A DNA stretch of 64,000 nucleotides from Ephemerocybe angulata (lineage: Eukaryota > Basidiomycota > Agaricomycetes > Agaricales > Psathyrellaceae): the NCBI GenBank assembly GCA_013368325.1, contig JAACJK010000110.1, positions 1,116,001 through 1,180,000 of the forward strand. The letters run 5' to 3'. Of the stretch, positions 42,884-53,947 are shown piece after piece; the stretch's first letter is position 1, and every line of letters starts with the position of its first letter. A model generated the notes under the pieces. It saw only the letters and a list, made by a program, of their open reading frames with translations. It had not been told where the DNA came from and did no database searches. The position numbers and the translations under genes were made by a program.

Positions 42884-44803
42884 ATGTCGGTGAAAGACAC
42901 GCCCTTCTTCGAGCACCTCGATACGAACTATGCACCCACAGAGGAAGAACTTCCAGCCCTGCGGAACATCATACAAGGAAATGAAGAAATCCTCACAGAC
43001 CTCGACGCACAAATTCGAGCCCTCACCGATGTCCGCAACGCCCGTGCGGATTTCGTCCAACGCCACTTCGCACTACTCTCCCCTTTGAAGAGGCTGACTG
43101 ACGATGTGTTATCCACCCTCTTCCTTGCTCTATTGGACCACCCAGACAATCGACACGCGAAGACGTCGAATACGCACCCAGCCGTCGTTCTTAGCCACGT
43201 CTGCCGACGTTGGCGACAGCTCGCGCTGGATACAGCATCGTTATGGACGACATTGAGGATCTACCCGCCAGTCCTACCCCAGGTATATCCATATGGGGCG
43301 CGCAGCGCTAATCCGCACATGGCGGCCCATTCGCCACTAGTCGAGCTAACCCGCCGCTGGGAGAAGGAGGTGGAGAAGATCTTGACGATGACACGCGTCT
43401 GGCTGGAACGGTCCAAGGAATGTACCCTCACCATTGATCTCCTCGCTACGGATGTCACCTCGCAGGAACGTATCCTCAGTACCCTCACCATTGATCTCCA
43501 CGCTCCGAATGTCGCCCCGCAATTCCATACACACCATCTTACTGCTGTAGAAGACATGAGCCCAAAGGCTGACACTTCCGGCCTTACCGCGCTAATCGAA
43601 GCGATTTGCGACGCGTCGCGAAGATGGAAAGTGGCAACCCTTAGATTGTCTACAACTCGCTTCACATCCATCGACTCGCCATTCCGCCGGATCTTCACTC
43701 TCGCAGAAGACGATGTCCCTCTCCTTCAAGATTTGACCTTTTCGGTCGACGCGTCCTTTGGTATCCACCCCGAAGAAGAATCGCTCATTCCGCCCCACCG
43801 AGAGACGGGTATGCTGGGAGGACGGTCTTTGCACTCTGTATCGCTCGGGACCATCTGCGTCGACATAAACACCCTCCCCATCCGATGGGAGCAGCTAACG
43901 GACATCCAATTCAATGGATATATCCACGCGTACACGCCCGACGTCTTCCCAGGTGGTACCGGTCATGGTCTGTCGTTTGACTGCACGCAGGCCCTTAACC
44001 TCCTCCGATTGTGCCCACGACTCGTAAACTGCGACCTCTCCCTGGTCCCATATTCCCGCCCTCTGGAATCATTTGGAACAGTATCGCTGCCACACCTCAA
44101 ATCACTTACCCTCCGCTATTCCGTTCCCGGCATGAAGTTCATCTCTTGTCTCCAAGCCCCCTCCCTTCGAAAGCTGGTATTGCCCAACTTCTTGGACACG
44201 GGCATACCAAACGAACACGCAGCGGAATCTCCAGAAAGTAGTCTTATTGCGTGGCTCGAGGCGTACGGGCATCAACTCACCGAGATCCAGTTCAACGTCT
44301 CGAGTCTTACACCGGCGGGGCTTCGCAGTGTCATGAATCTCCTTCCACACATCAAAACGCTTCGGCTTGACCACAATGGGGATGGGGCGTCTTTTCCCCC
44401 TACTCCAAATGGGGACCAAGTGCTCCCCATGCCTGCGATGGTGGACGAGCTCTTCCTGGGTCAATTCATAGAGCGCGAGGACCAAGGCAACGATGAGCCC
44501 AGAGGGCCTCTTTGGTGCCCGCTTCTTGAGTCGATCAGGTTCCCTCGGCGGGGAGGCACCACCTTTACGGAACAAGACCTCCTGGAGTTCGTGGCGGCAA
44601 GAAGGAGGATGCATTCTGAGGGGAAGGCGGGGCAGCTGCGTGAGGTGACGGTGATGTTTGGGATTCTACAGGAGGGAAACCTCATGGCGCAGCTGGAGGA
44701 GATGGGCATTGATGTCGAAGGCCTCACTCTCGAGGTTTCGTACGTCTCGCGTATACCGTTGCGGCCAGAACCAGTATACCCTGGCGATGAGTATGACTTC
44801 TAG
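42884..44803 (+). CDS. F-box-like/LRR protein, copy 8
   Basis: An intronless 639-residue frame. The leader FEHLDTNYAPTEEELPALR is followed by a helix, the F-box-like domain (LKRLTDDVLSTLF, HVCRRWRQLALDTASLW) and leucine-rich-repeat-like segments (LRLCPRLVNCDLSL, LPHLKSLTLRYSVP, FVAARRRM), ending DEYDF. A 57 bp in-frame tandem duplication at about 43424-43537 repeats TLTIDL with its following residues and is absent from the other copies. The gene sits between the two copies of the 370 bp repeat, on the plus strand, away from the main F-box run. It appears functional and is the longest copy with the DTNY leader. Confidence 0.85.
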   Translation: MSVKDTPFFEHLDTNYAPTEEELPALRNIIQGNEEILTDLDAQIRALTDVRNARADFVQRHFALLSPLKRLTDDVLSTLFLALLDHPDNRHAKTSNTHPAVVLSHVCRRWRQLALDTASLWTTLRIYPPVLPQVYPYGARSANPHMAAHSPLVELTRRWEKEVEKILTMTRVWLERSKECTLTIDLLATDVTSQERILSTLTIDLHAPNVAPQFHTHHLTAVEDMSPKADTSGLTALIEAICDASRRWKVATLRLSTTRFTSIDSPFRRIFTLAEDDVPLLQDLTFSVDASFGIHPEEESLIPPHRETGMLGGRSLHSVSLGTICVDINTLPIRWEQLTDIQFNGYIHAYTPDVFPGGTGHGLSFDCTQALNLLRLCPRLVNCDLSLVPYSRPLESFGTVSLPHLKSLTLRYSVPGMKFISCLQAPSLRKLVLPNFLDTGIPNEHAAESPESSLIAWLEAYGHQLTEIQFNVSSLTPAGLRSVMNLLPHIKTLRLDHNGDGASFPPTPNGDQVLPMPAMVDELFLGQFIEREDQGNDEPRGPLWCPLLESIRFPRRGGTTFTEQDLLEFVAARRRMHSEGKAGQLREVTVMFGILQEGNLMAQLEEMGIDVEGLTLEVSYVSRIPLRPEPVYPGDEYDF

Positions 44804-44936
44804 TATGCTCGGCCTCGGAGGCTCGAGAATCGATGATACCCGGATATTTTCTCAAAGTTTGAAATGGTTCGCGTAATTGATAATAGATACCCCGCTGGTT
44901 CCACTTCGAAATTTTCACGGCCATTTCCACACAAAC

Positions 44937-45310
44937 GGCGGCTTCGTCGCCACCGACGTCATAGATAGGCGCCCGATGAATTTGACAAAGCGCCCGGAGT
45001 AGGTTGGTACGTATTGGGGAGGCCTACATCCTAAAGTCAAAATTAGATGCCCAGAGGGTTCTTAGATAATACCCACCGGTTACCTGGTGTGGCACAAAGC
45101 CATTTAGAAGCCTTTTGTCCAACTGCTGTGCAAACAGGAGGTCCAAACGAACGGTTATATATATAAGCCACGCGGCTGCCCGGCTTGGATTCGGAGTTCA
45201 AAAGCCTCATTTCAGCTCTTCAACCACACTCAAATCGTTCTCCCAGCTACCACCACGACATGCAACCATCCAGTGAAGACCTCAAGAGTACCAATGCTGA
45301 AACGTCACGA
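44937..45310 (+). repeat. right copy of the ~370 bp direct duplication
   Basis: Same sequence order as 42128-42492, but complete: it includes the TATATATATAA at 45156-45166 and leads into the intact small gene at 45260. Confidence 0.85.
45156..45166 (+). promoter_or_regulatory. TATA box of the 45260 gene
   Basis: TATATATATAA, 94 bp before the ATG. The corresponding bases are deleted in the left copy of the duplication. Confidence 0.6.
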
Positions 45311-45607
45311 GAGGAGAAGGACCCGCGTCGTGTGCCCGACCCCGCAAAGCAGATATACCATCCTGGCATTCTTCCCTTGCACGCCCTATGCTTCACGTTG
45401 ATGCCAGAAGTGGTGAATAGAGTGGAGAAAGTTGTGGATGAGCGTCTTGAGAAGGATGAAGAGGAAAGGAGGGTTAAGGAGGAGAAAAAGAGGCGGAAAG
45501 TCAAGAGAACTGGGAAGAAGGGTAATAGAGAGGTTCCTGGACTCGGAATCACTGCCAGCCCAGTATCAATGAATATCGAGCTTCCAACTTCGGAGACGGC
45601 GCCTTAG
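45260..45607 (+). CDS. small charged coiled-coil protein, unknown
   Basis: A single-exon 115-residue frame. It has a short N-terminal polar region, a conserved-looking hydrophobic block (YHPGILPLHALCFTLMPE), then a highly charged Lys/Glu/Arg helix (about residues 52-90; VDERLEKDEEERRVKEEKK) and a polar end. The basic KRRKVKRTGKK stretch could be a nuclear-localisation signal. It has its own TATA box, and its partial duplicate at 42415 shows that the locus was copied. Function unknown. Confidence 0.6.
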   Translation: MQPSSEDLKSTNAETSREEKDPRRVPDPAKQIYHPGILPLHALCFTLMPEVVNRVEKVVDERLEKDEEERRVKEEKKRRKVKRTGKKGNREVPGLGITASPVSMNIELPTSETAP

Positions 45608-46149
45608 TCTGGGGGAGGGGCGACGAAGGGGTTGGCGTGGCTCATTAACAAGAAGAGGGGGTGTAGTTATAGACACGCGCGCACACTGCATGTACGCGCA
45701 CAATTTGTGCATTCCAACCTCCTTGTTTTCTCTCGCTTTTGACCTAGAATTCATTTATAACAAGATCCACTACACGGACGAGTCTGTATCACGACTCGAC
45801 GTCCTGGCCCTGTTCAGACATGTGTATGGGGACGTTTTAGGTCGGGTGACGGTCGCTCCGCCGTGATCACGTCGGGACTTTCGTTTTCGACTGCCGTAGA
45901 TCCTAAGTACTACCTGGAGAGATCTGACCAGATTAGCTGCCGAAGAACGTGCCCCAATCTGCAATATTGTTGGGCCAGCGGACGATGTAGCAGCATTCAT
46001 ATCTGGACGCTATTGCCAGTGCGGAAGGCGGGGGCGCCTGAAGCAGTATCCGTTCATGGTTCGTCCACCGTGCGCCCGCTTCCAGCGAAGGTCCTCACAT
46101 CGTCCATATTTTCGAATACTCGGAGGCGATGTATTACAGACTCTATACC
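45608..46149. other. intergenic, 540 bp, between convergent genes
   Basis: No promoter element or gene recognised; short frames on both strands look random. Confidence 0.5.
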
Positions 46150-47305
46150 TTATTTCGCTTTCTGTAGCTTCTCTTGCCTGACCCAATGCTGATGCTTCTC
46201 GAGATCTGGAAAAACTCAGCACACATTGTGCCCGAGCATGAGATTTTCGACGTACCAAAGGCCCACATCGCCGCTCCAATCCTGTTCGAAATGGTAAACA
46301 CTATGCCTATGATTGGCAGCCCTTCCAGTAGCGCTGCCAAGAATCCGAAAGCTTGAGGTAACATGAATACACTGTGGTTGAACGATTTCCGCAGCAATGA
46401 CATACTTCGATAATCCCACTTCCGCTCCTCCATGAACACAGCAATCTCGTGCTGCGTCATCTTCTTGGCTTCAAAGTACTGTCCACGGTATTAGATGCGG
46501 AAAAAGGAAACGAGAAAGGCTGAACTCACGCGACGATGCAGCTGCCTCGACGTCCCCAGTGCCCTAAACCACGCGGAAACAACTGTACCGACAAACGGAT
46601 ACAGCGCCAGCGGCGCTAAGACGACCCTCTTCAAAACAAACATGCCCATCCATCCCCCAACAAGCTTCTCGAGCCACCCCTCCTTGCTGTCCACCACCGG
46701 CGGGACGTCCCACTCCTCCACATACGGCTGGAAGAAGTCGGGCCCCTTGCCGCGCGACGCGACGGTGTGCTGCCAGACCCTTTCGCGCGCGATACGGATG
46801 TTCTTGGACAGGAAGAAGCGCAGGATGGTGGTGAGCTGGTCGCCCATGTAGATGAGGGCGGCGTAGGTTGAAAGGTCGAACGGGATGGGGTAGCCGAAGA
46901 CCGTCGCGTTGCTGAGCCCGGTGATGCGAGGTGAGTTTCGGAGGAAGGTCCTTATGAAGCGTTCTTGAATTCCAAAGGTTAGTACTGCCTACATTATCTG
47001 TGTCAGACGGTTTCAATTAAAGCTCTCTTGTCCAGCTTTGCACGTACCCAAACGGCTCCAACGAGTACGCCCCGAGCTACTCCGTGCTTGCACTTGTCCC
47101 ACGTCGGTTTCCAGAGATTCCTGTCTGTAAAGAGTCTGTATACTCCCACTAGTGCATAGGATGGAGGAAGTTCCAGCCGCAGTGCTGCTCGTTTGAGGTT
47201 GTCCGGAATATCGTCAGGTCTCAATGACGGTGGAATGCCCTCGATGTTGCTTGGACGAGCTTCAAAAAGTGAGTCCTGTTTCTCGAAGGCCTCAAGAGAG
47301 GTCAT
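46150..47305 (-). CDS. Lds1/Rrt8-like (EI24-type) multi-spanning membrane protein
   Basis: Five exons on the minus strand: 47048-47305, 46530-46988, 46406-46478, 46256-46351 and 46150-46205, coding for 313 residues. Hydrophobic segments are seen at GVLVGAVWAVLTFG, STYAALIYMG, GMFVLKRVVLAPLALYPFVG and FGFLAALLEGLPIIGIVF. The C-terminal block AVFMEERKWDYRTFGF, with ISNRIGAAMWAFDLEKHQ, is characteristic of fungal proteins related to Lds1/Lds2/Rrt8 and the EI24 family. Yeast members associate with lipid droplets and the spore wall; whether that holds here is inference. The start at 47305 is the only in-frame ATG before the conserved part. The next gene upstream is ERG6, on the same strand. Confidence 0.7.
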
Positions 47306-47741
47306 AATGTATTCCTTTGTGAAGAGTAGAGGTTCTGTGAATTTGGTTGGTGATGGTTGAGTTTCAAGCCAGAAGCGCCCGTTCCGCAGGTTTAGCGGGA
47401 GGCTGGGCGTGGGAACATGGCTGTGCAATCCTTTTTCGCAAGCGCCCAGAGTCACTGGAGTCTGGAAGTCTGAAGAGTTCTCACTTCCACCAAAACCTAT
47501 CTAAAGTAACAAGAAAGTGCGCCATGCCGTGTACGCTAGGCCGTACGGTTCCGGGACAACGAGAGGAAGAACAAAAGTTGGATTGACCATGTGGACGGAT
47601 GGGAGGATGAGCTGGCGGGTGGAGCGACCTCATCAAACGGTATGTTCATTGTTGTCCTATATACGCTCTACTGGAAGCAGGACGACCACAAAATGCGTAC
47701 GAGACAACTCCGGGTCGGTATGTCGGGTGGTCACGGCGTGT

Positions 47742-49011
47742 CTACGCCTTGGGTTTGCGACTGACGACGAGATACATCGGGGTGAACAACTACATTTCCT
47801 GTAAGATTTCATTCCAGTATTACCGGCATAAAGATACTCACTTTAGTCTGCCCACCGGCAACCAGCGCCTCTCCAGCGACCTTCAACGATTCGCCCACAT
47901 CATACGTCCCCTTCGGCAACAACCCTACCTTCTCCATGAGCCACATCGCATTGTGCGAGACGAACTGCCCGCTCTTGCCCATGCGCCACACGGTGAAGTA
48001 GTCCCAGAATGTTTGCGCCTTCCGGATATCGCCCTCGAGGGGGTAATACCACGGGATGGCATCGGGGCGGTCTGCAAGGTCCTCTTGGTGCTCGATAGTA
48101 AAGCCGACGGACGTGAGCGCATCTCGTGCGGCGGACATGGGTCGCATCTCGGGGATGCCGCTGCCTAGCTCGATGCGGTGCGCAAGCTCTTTGTGTGTGG
48201 GGATGGAGGGGTCCCAGTCGTCGGTCATGACCCACTCGTAGACGCCGAACTGCGTTGAGGTCAGTATGGTAGGAGTAGTATGGCTAAGGGCGTCGGCGTA
48301 CCACTCCTCCGGGTTTCAGGACCTTGAATATCTCTCCATAGACGCCTTCGAAGGACGGCGCGTGCACTGTGGCCTCAATGGCGTAGACTATTGAGGATTA
48401 GGTCAGTGTCTCACCCTAGTACTAAAGAATTGAAACATACCAGCGTCAAACGAGTTCTCCCCAAACTGCTCCGACAACTTCATGAAGTCCCCCTTCACAA
48501 ACGTAACCTGATTCTGGAGCCCCATTTTCTGCGTATACTTCCTGGCGCGGTGGATCTGGTAGTCGTTGTTATTCAGCCCCACGATTTCAGCGTCGCTGAA
48601 CTGCGCTATCTCGCGCGCAGGCCCCCCGACGCCGCAGCCGACGTCGAGCACGCGCAAGCCGGGACGCAGGCACATTTGCGATGCAAGGTAATGCTCGTGC
48701 CGCGCGAGGGAGGCGAGGAACGCTTCGCCCTTGTAGAATCGGGAGAAGTGGAAGGACTGGGACCAGGCGTACTCGTATAGGCCGGTCGCTCCGTCGTAAT
48801 ATCCTGGGGATTATAGAAGGGATATTAGCGGCGGCGTGAGTCGCGAACGAAGTGGAAATTTACCATTGACGACGTCGGTGTATTGATCAAGGCGGTTCTT
48901 GTTGTCTTTGTCTTCTTCCTTCTGGAGATCTTTCTTCCAGAACTGGCTGTAATTCTCGATGCGGTCTTGAACGCGGCCGTCGTTGAGGGGAGCTGCTGCG
49001 GACGAGGACAT
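47742..49011 (-). CDS. ERG6: sterol 24-C-methyltransferase
   Basis: Five exons on the minus strand: 48864-49011, 48441-48803, 48302-48387, 47842-48249 and 47742-47789, coding for 350 residues. It has the sterol-binding aromatic block [14 protein letters not shown] (about 59-72), SAM motif [13 protein letters not shown] (about 102-113), [17 protein letters not shown], the [25 protein letters not shown] region and the C-terminal [12 protein letters not shown]. It methylates C-24 of the sterol side chain (zymosterol, or lanosterol in many basidiomycetes) in ergosterol synthesis at the ER and lipid droplets. Length and motifs are typical, and no defect is seen. A TAGCGCCC element is found about 40 bp upstream on the opposite strand orientation. 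Confidence 0.96.
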
Positions 49012-50278
49012 AGCGAGAGGCTGCTAAAGGGATACTCAAATTTATGGTAGGTAGCGCCCACTGCAGTCCCCTTGGCTTCTTATATCACTATCTGACCTTC
49101 TAATAATGTCGTCTCACTTTATCTTTCATAAGAACCATTACCTGAAGCAATAAACAGAACTCGTCTCATTTTTGGTTTGTTTGTCGCGGAATCCGAGTCT
49201 CCCATCACTTTCCCTTCCTGGGTGGGATGAGCGGCCCAAGCTCTGACAAATCGTACCATGCCTCCACCTCGAACCATTTTTTGGTCCTCTAAGCTTATGA
49301 TACCCTCGCCCTCCGCGCGATAGCTCAGCACCTGGCCTTAATTGCCGGATAAGGATTTGCCGGGGAGGATAAGCGCCCGTCTGCACGTGTCCTGCCGGCG
49401 GTAAGGAAGCTTGGTGCTGTTTGGCTTTTTCGGTGGCTTGTTGGCTGTACCCTCTCTTGATCTTTAACGACCACGGCCTCAACCGCCTTCATCATGATCA
49501 AGTTCAAGAGCTCGATTCAGCTTTCTCAATCTAGTCTGTGAAACACCGGAACACGACATCCATGATACGAATTATAGGGCCCAAATGTCTAGACGCATGG
49601 CGCCCAAAAACGGAACCCTCTCATCAACACCCTGGCATTCCTATGCTCTCCACATCTATGCTTATCTCATGATATCATGCCCTTACACCTCGTTCAAACC
49701 ATATAACTCCTACTTGCGCTTCCCAGGACTATACTTAGGCCGTATCAGGTACTTTAACGTGAGTGCTGTAATATCCAAGCGTGAGCTGATTCTCGATGTG
49801 AAAGCTGCCTTCAACTGCTGGGCGGGACGTAGTTGGGTGCCATATGTTTCATCTCGAGCATCCGTGTTAGCGCTTCCTTCAAGCATTCAGTCCAGTACCC
49901 GCCTCTCGATGGCAGACGTACTGGACCCGGGGTACCCGTCGATGCTTACCTCTCGCTATATACTCCAGCCTCTCGGTGAGCATTGGGCGATCAATTGGAC
50001 TACGTTGTGATTGAGTTCGAAGATGCTCTTGCGGAGGTATCGCATGGCAGCATGCTTCTATCTAAAGGGACCGAGTGCAATTGGACGCAAGGTGGGACAA
50101 AGGTGAGAGATCCTGAACGATGGACAAATGCCGCAAGGCACTGCCCTTCGTCCACACCTTTCAGTAGGAATGTTATAACAGCGCCCAACCGTCAAACGCG
50201 CCGGTTTGGACGTTCTTCCCCTCCTTTCCGACTTTCTCGTGCGCGCTTATCTAGCCTTCCCGCAGCTGGACCTCCACC
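49012..50278. other. intergenic, 1.27 kb, between divergent genes
   Basis: Contains TAAGCGCCC (49370-49378) and GCGCCC near 49052 and 50182. A 141-codon frame at 49585-50010 has no recognisable domain and an unlikely composition. No gene is called. Confidence 0.5.
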
Positions 50279-52032
50279 ATGCCCGTCACGATAGTTGACG
50301 ATACTGACCCTCAAAGTGACTCTATTTCTCTGAATGGAGATTGCTGGGAGGAGAGATTTGACCAGAAGAATGCGTACAATGGCACGATCTCTACTTGTCA
50401 CGCTGCAGCGAGCGGGAGCTCGAACTCAACTTGGATGAAGTTCAATTTCTCAGGTGGGCATATTCTGGGTGCTCTGTAGTACACTTACTGACTTCGCCTT
50501 TCCTTGAAGGGACGGCTCTGACGATGGTGGGAAGACCAACTGCGAATCTCAAGCTGAACTACACATTGGACGACGGACCAAAGCTGAAGGCCCCGCTCAA
50601 CTACACGACAAGTGAGGTTGGAAAGGTACTTAAACTAGCGTGTCTACATAGTCACCGCACTGATTATTTCGTTGTGTGACTCAGGACGGTGTGACTTTAT
50701 TGAATCTCAACAAACTTTCGCAAGGCAATCACACACTGACGCTCTGGCCATTCGGCGATGACTTCAATCTTGACTACTTCATTTTCAACAATTCCGACAG
50801 CCGCCATGACAGCGATATGCTGTATGCTGACAGCGAGGGCTTGGAGAATGGATTTATTTATGAGGGTGTCTGGGATTTGACACGTCGAGTTCCAGATACC
50901 GCACAGTCGCTTCATTCTGGTGGGACTTGGGCATCGACAAACGTCTCGATTGGCTATATGGCCTTCAACTTCACAGGTAACTGGGATCTCAGCCACACGT
51001 GATATAAGTCTCACCATGCTCAATTATATCTAGGCGCACAGATATATCTCTACGGACATCGAAACTTTGCCAAAGGAAGGCTGCAAATCCAATACAGTCT
51101 AAAAAGTCTAAACGCCGGAACAATCTTCGGAACAAGGGAGATCTTCGACGGACGCCAACAGATTAATGCAAGCCGATGGGACTTCGTCCAGCTGTTCCAT
51201 ACAATTGTACCGTATGGTAACCATAGGGTATACGCCAAGATCCTGAATATCACGGAAGATCAGGTACATCGTCCACTATGAGATAGATCGAGAAACTATC
51301 CATGCTAACTAATGTATATATCAGAGTTTTAACTTCGGCTTTCTGACATACACATCGGTAACCCCTCCAGGTTGGAATCCAGGGGGTAACAGTCCTGGCA
51401 AGGTTACTTTCGGAGACCAACCCCTCAGCAAGTCGGTATTAGGCGGCATAGTAGGCGGTGCTTGTGGAGTGTTGCTGATTGGTGTACTCTACATACTGTT
51501 ACGGCACCGGAAGAGAGCCAGAGAACAGATAGCTCGGGAAGGTGAGCACTCCAAGTCCCAGGCCTCTCGGACCAATCTCTGACATATCTTCTCATCTTTA
51601 GCGATCGCCCTGCAGACACGCACGGAGGCACGAGCAGCGAGGAGCTCTCCACCGGCAGAGCCGCGCGAGGACTGGGAGGGGCCTACGTTTGAGCTCGCTC
51701 CTCCGCCGTGGAGTCCTCCAACGGATCCCGAGGATGAACCGCCGCCTCCTCCACCAGAAGATTGGGATGAGCCAAATACGGGCACTACGCCCCTTCGTTC
51801 TGCGGCTCCGTCGCTTATGTCCCCGTCGCAGTCAGGTCAGACAGAAGATACCGCGCCACCTTCGTCTTTGGCGGTCCCGCCTTCACCTCGGACCTCGACT
51901 GCATCTTCAATGCGTCCGGAGCACCAGCCTCCTGCTGCTGAAGCGAGTACGGCATCAGAAGCAGGGCGGGCGTCGACCTCAAGCCCTTCACGTCCTCCTA
52001 ATCCACCTGAACCTCCTCCATACGTCTCGTAG
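50279..52032 (+). CDS. single-pass membrane protein with beta-rich ectodomain, paralog 2
   Basis: Six exons: 50279-50453, 50510-50625, 50685-50976, 51034-51263, 51325-51541 and 51602-52032, giving 486 residues. The order matches paralog 1: TIVDDTD start, NAYNGTI, VGRPTANLKLNYTLD, FGDDFNLDYF, YEGVWDLTRR, GHRNFAKGRLQIQYSL, NASRWDFVQLF, a transmembrane helix (GGIVGGACGVLLIGVLYILL), then RHRKRAR and a Pro/Ser/Glu-rich cytoplasmic tail ending PPEPPPYVS. It carries numerous N-x-S/T sites before the helix. It lies 10 kb from paralog 1, on the opposite strand. Both tails end in proline-rich motifs with Tyr (PPPYVS and PPPTYPNS), a plausible WW- or adaptor-binding site. Confidence 0.82.
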
Positions 52033-52828
52033 AAGTAGTCTTTATTCATGCCTGCACAGCCCATCCCGGATTCCCTTGTTAATGTAATAATGTCACATTT
52101 GGAGCTTTGGAGCCGAGTGAGAACTGGATTCTCGATCGATGTTTGGAAGGGGAGTGCTCAGGGAAGGCGCCAGATCAGTGGTGCAATCGAAGGTGTGTCT
52201 GTGTACTTTGGAGAAAAGTGAATGAACGAGGCTGCAGATATTATGCTATTTGAGGGCGGTGACGACTTTAGATCGAGGCGGCACTCGGTTCACTCCATGA
52301 CCTTGAAGTGCACATGCAGGATGTAAGGCGCTTAATTGATTTTGGTGTTCTCCTCAATGAAAGGTTCGAACGTGTGTTAGACGATCATATCAAGGCTCCA
52401 CTCCGCCGACAATAATGAGTAACCAAGCACCGAATTGAATGTTCGCATCCATAGTTCCAAGCCAGACCCACCTATGCCAAGAATGCTTGGCCGCTTCTAG
52501 CGTGGCCTTGTGGATTGAGGTTGGTACAAAGCAAAGGTAGACACCGAACCCCGAAGCGAGTAAGAATGTCTATACGTGATCTAACCCGAGAAACGTTACC
52601 GTTCAGGGTTGGACTGACGGGAAGGTTCGTCTCGGCAGTGATGCAAACACTAATGACGAGGCTATATAGATTACATCCTCGCGTCGACCTCGTTTAAAAC
52701 GAACTGTCGCGGCTGACCCACACATCTTTCCTTCCAGTCCACCACCACCACCACCACCACCAGCGTCGTGATTCTACCAACAGGCGCCCTCCTACCTTTG
52801 AGCACGTCACCTTGTCACAAAGACTATC
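52033..52828. other. intergenic, 800 bp
   Basis: Ends with an (ACC)n run at about 52737-52760 and AGGCGCCC at 52782-52789, 40 bp before the next ATG. No gene. Confidence 0.5.
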
Positions 52829-53170
52829 ATGTTCTTCAGCCGCCTCAAGGACTCCCTCTCCCCGCGCTCAAGCTCCGACTCCCTCAGCCGCAGCTACAGC
52901 ATAACCTCTACGCGTAGCGGGACGCACGGCATCGCCGCGGGCGTCGTGCCCGTCACCACCCTCGCTGGCATCGTCATGCGCGACGCGACGATCAAAGTGC
53001 CCAAGACCGTGCTAAATGGGGAGGACCCGGCGGAAGGCATCAATAGTGGCTTGGCGCTGGTGGGTGCTGTTATTGCGACGGCGTTTGCGACGACGGGGAT
53101 GGCGCATAGTGTGCAGGAGGCTATCAAGGAGGCAAAGAGGAAGGAGATGGAAGCGGATAATCGACCATAG
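52829..53170 (+). CDS. small protein with one hydrophobic segment, unknown
   Basis: A single-exon 113-residue frame. It has a Ser/Arg-rich N-terminus (about 1-32) that could act as a mitochondrial targeting peptide, a central VVPVTTLAGIVMRDATIKVPK block, a Gly/Ala-rich hydrophobic helix (SGLALVGAVIATAFATTGMAHS) and a charged tail. The leader has a CA-rich repeat and an AGGCGCCC element. No family recognised; a small mitochondrial or membrane-associated protein is a guess from composition. Confidence 0.55.
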   Translation: MFFSRLKDSLSPRSSSDSLSRSYSITSTRSGTHGIAAGVVPVTTLAGIVMRDATIKVPKTVLNGEDPAEGINSGLALVGAVIATAFATTGMAHSVQEAIKEAKRKEMEADNRP

Positions 53171-53617
53171 GGGCTTGGAAGAGGGAGGGGACGGCTTTGA
53201 AAGGGAATGGGGGAATGTAGTGCGAGGGTTTGGGCTGGTCATAGGGGTATTGCTTGGCATTATCATGTTCGGGGTGCGGTCAGGATATTGGAAGGGACAA
53301 AGGGCCAACCGACGTAAATGGGGAGGAATGATGTCGGAAATAGTGAAGCGATGGCCGAGTATGAGGGATGGGGCGGACGACAGGCTACAAGGCGGCCATG
53401 GGCTTTGGTGGAATGCAAATTTGTCGCTCGGCGTTATGATCTTTCTCTATGGGACTTCTTTATTCTATGGTTATTGGAATGTTGTATAGTTTGATCTGGT
53501 CTGTGTACTACTAGTATACCCATTGCTACATAGATATCGTATTGTACTCTGCTACCGTAATAGACAACGAGTGACTTCTTCATGTTAACCAGCCCTACGA
53601 TAAAGAAGCGGAAACCT

Positions 53618-53749
53618 ACCTGTTGAGCTTTGCTGAGTCGTGATTACCGACGGCATTGCTTTGCACGCTCACTGGAAACCTCGACCTGTTGGGCTTTGAC
53701 GGGTCTTGATTACCGACGGCATTGCTTTGGACGCTCACTGGCAACCTCA
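53618..53749 (+). repeat. two tandem copies of a 66 bp unit
   Basis: Both units begin ACCTGTTG, contain GATTACCGACGGCATTGC and CGCTCACTGG, and differ at about eight positions. They lie 200-330 bp upstream of the ATG at 53948. Confidence 0.85.
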
Positions 53750-53851
53750 GATTGTCCGACTATTCAGTAGTGTGCATTGTCTACCACAAATGTAAAGCGA
53801 TCTTTCAACGGGCATACCGTCAGAGCCACGGCGCAGCTCAGTCCCCAGGGG

Positions 53852-53858
53852 TATATAA
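53852..53858 (+). promoter_or_regulatory. TATA box of the 53948 gene
   Basis: TATATAA within GGGGTATATAAGTCGCC, 90 bp before the start codon. Confidence 0.6.
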
Positions 53859-53947
53859 GTCGCCCTTCACCTTCCCAATTCTCCATCGCAATTCCCCTCA
53901 GAACCGCGTCCTCACTGCTCTCAGCCTCTACCAACTCCCAACCAATC

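Larger units (their letters stand above)
53171..53947. other. intergenic, 780 bp, with a 66 bp tandem duplication and TATA box
   Basis: Two copies of a 66 bp unit (53618-53683 and 53684-53749) share TTGATTACCGACGGCATTGC-type cores. TATATAA at 53852-53858 serves the 53948 gene. A plus-strand frame running to 53489 from the previous gene's flank is not convincing. Confidence 0.55.

Noticed and set aside
46495..46851. 118-codon open frames on both strands.
   Set aside because: The plus-strand frame is antisense to the Lds1/Rrt8-like gene; the minus-strand frame is that gene's second exon, already annotated.
49585..50010. 141-codon plus-strand open frame between ERG6 and membrane-protein paralog 2.
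   Set aside because: No domain, no promoter signal and no compositional bias; length is within chance expectation.
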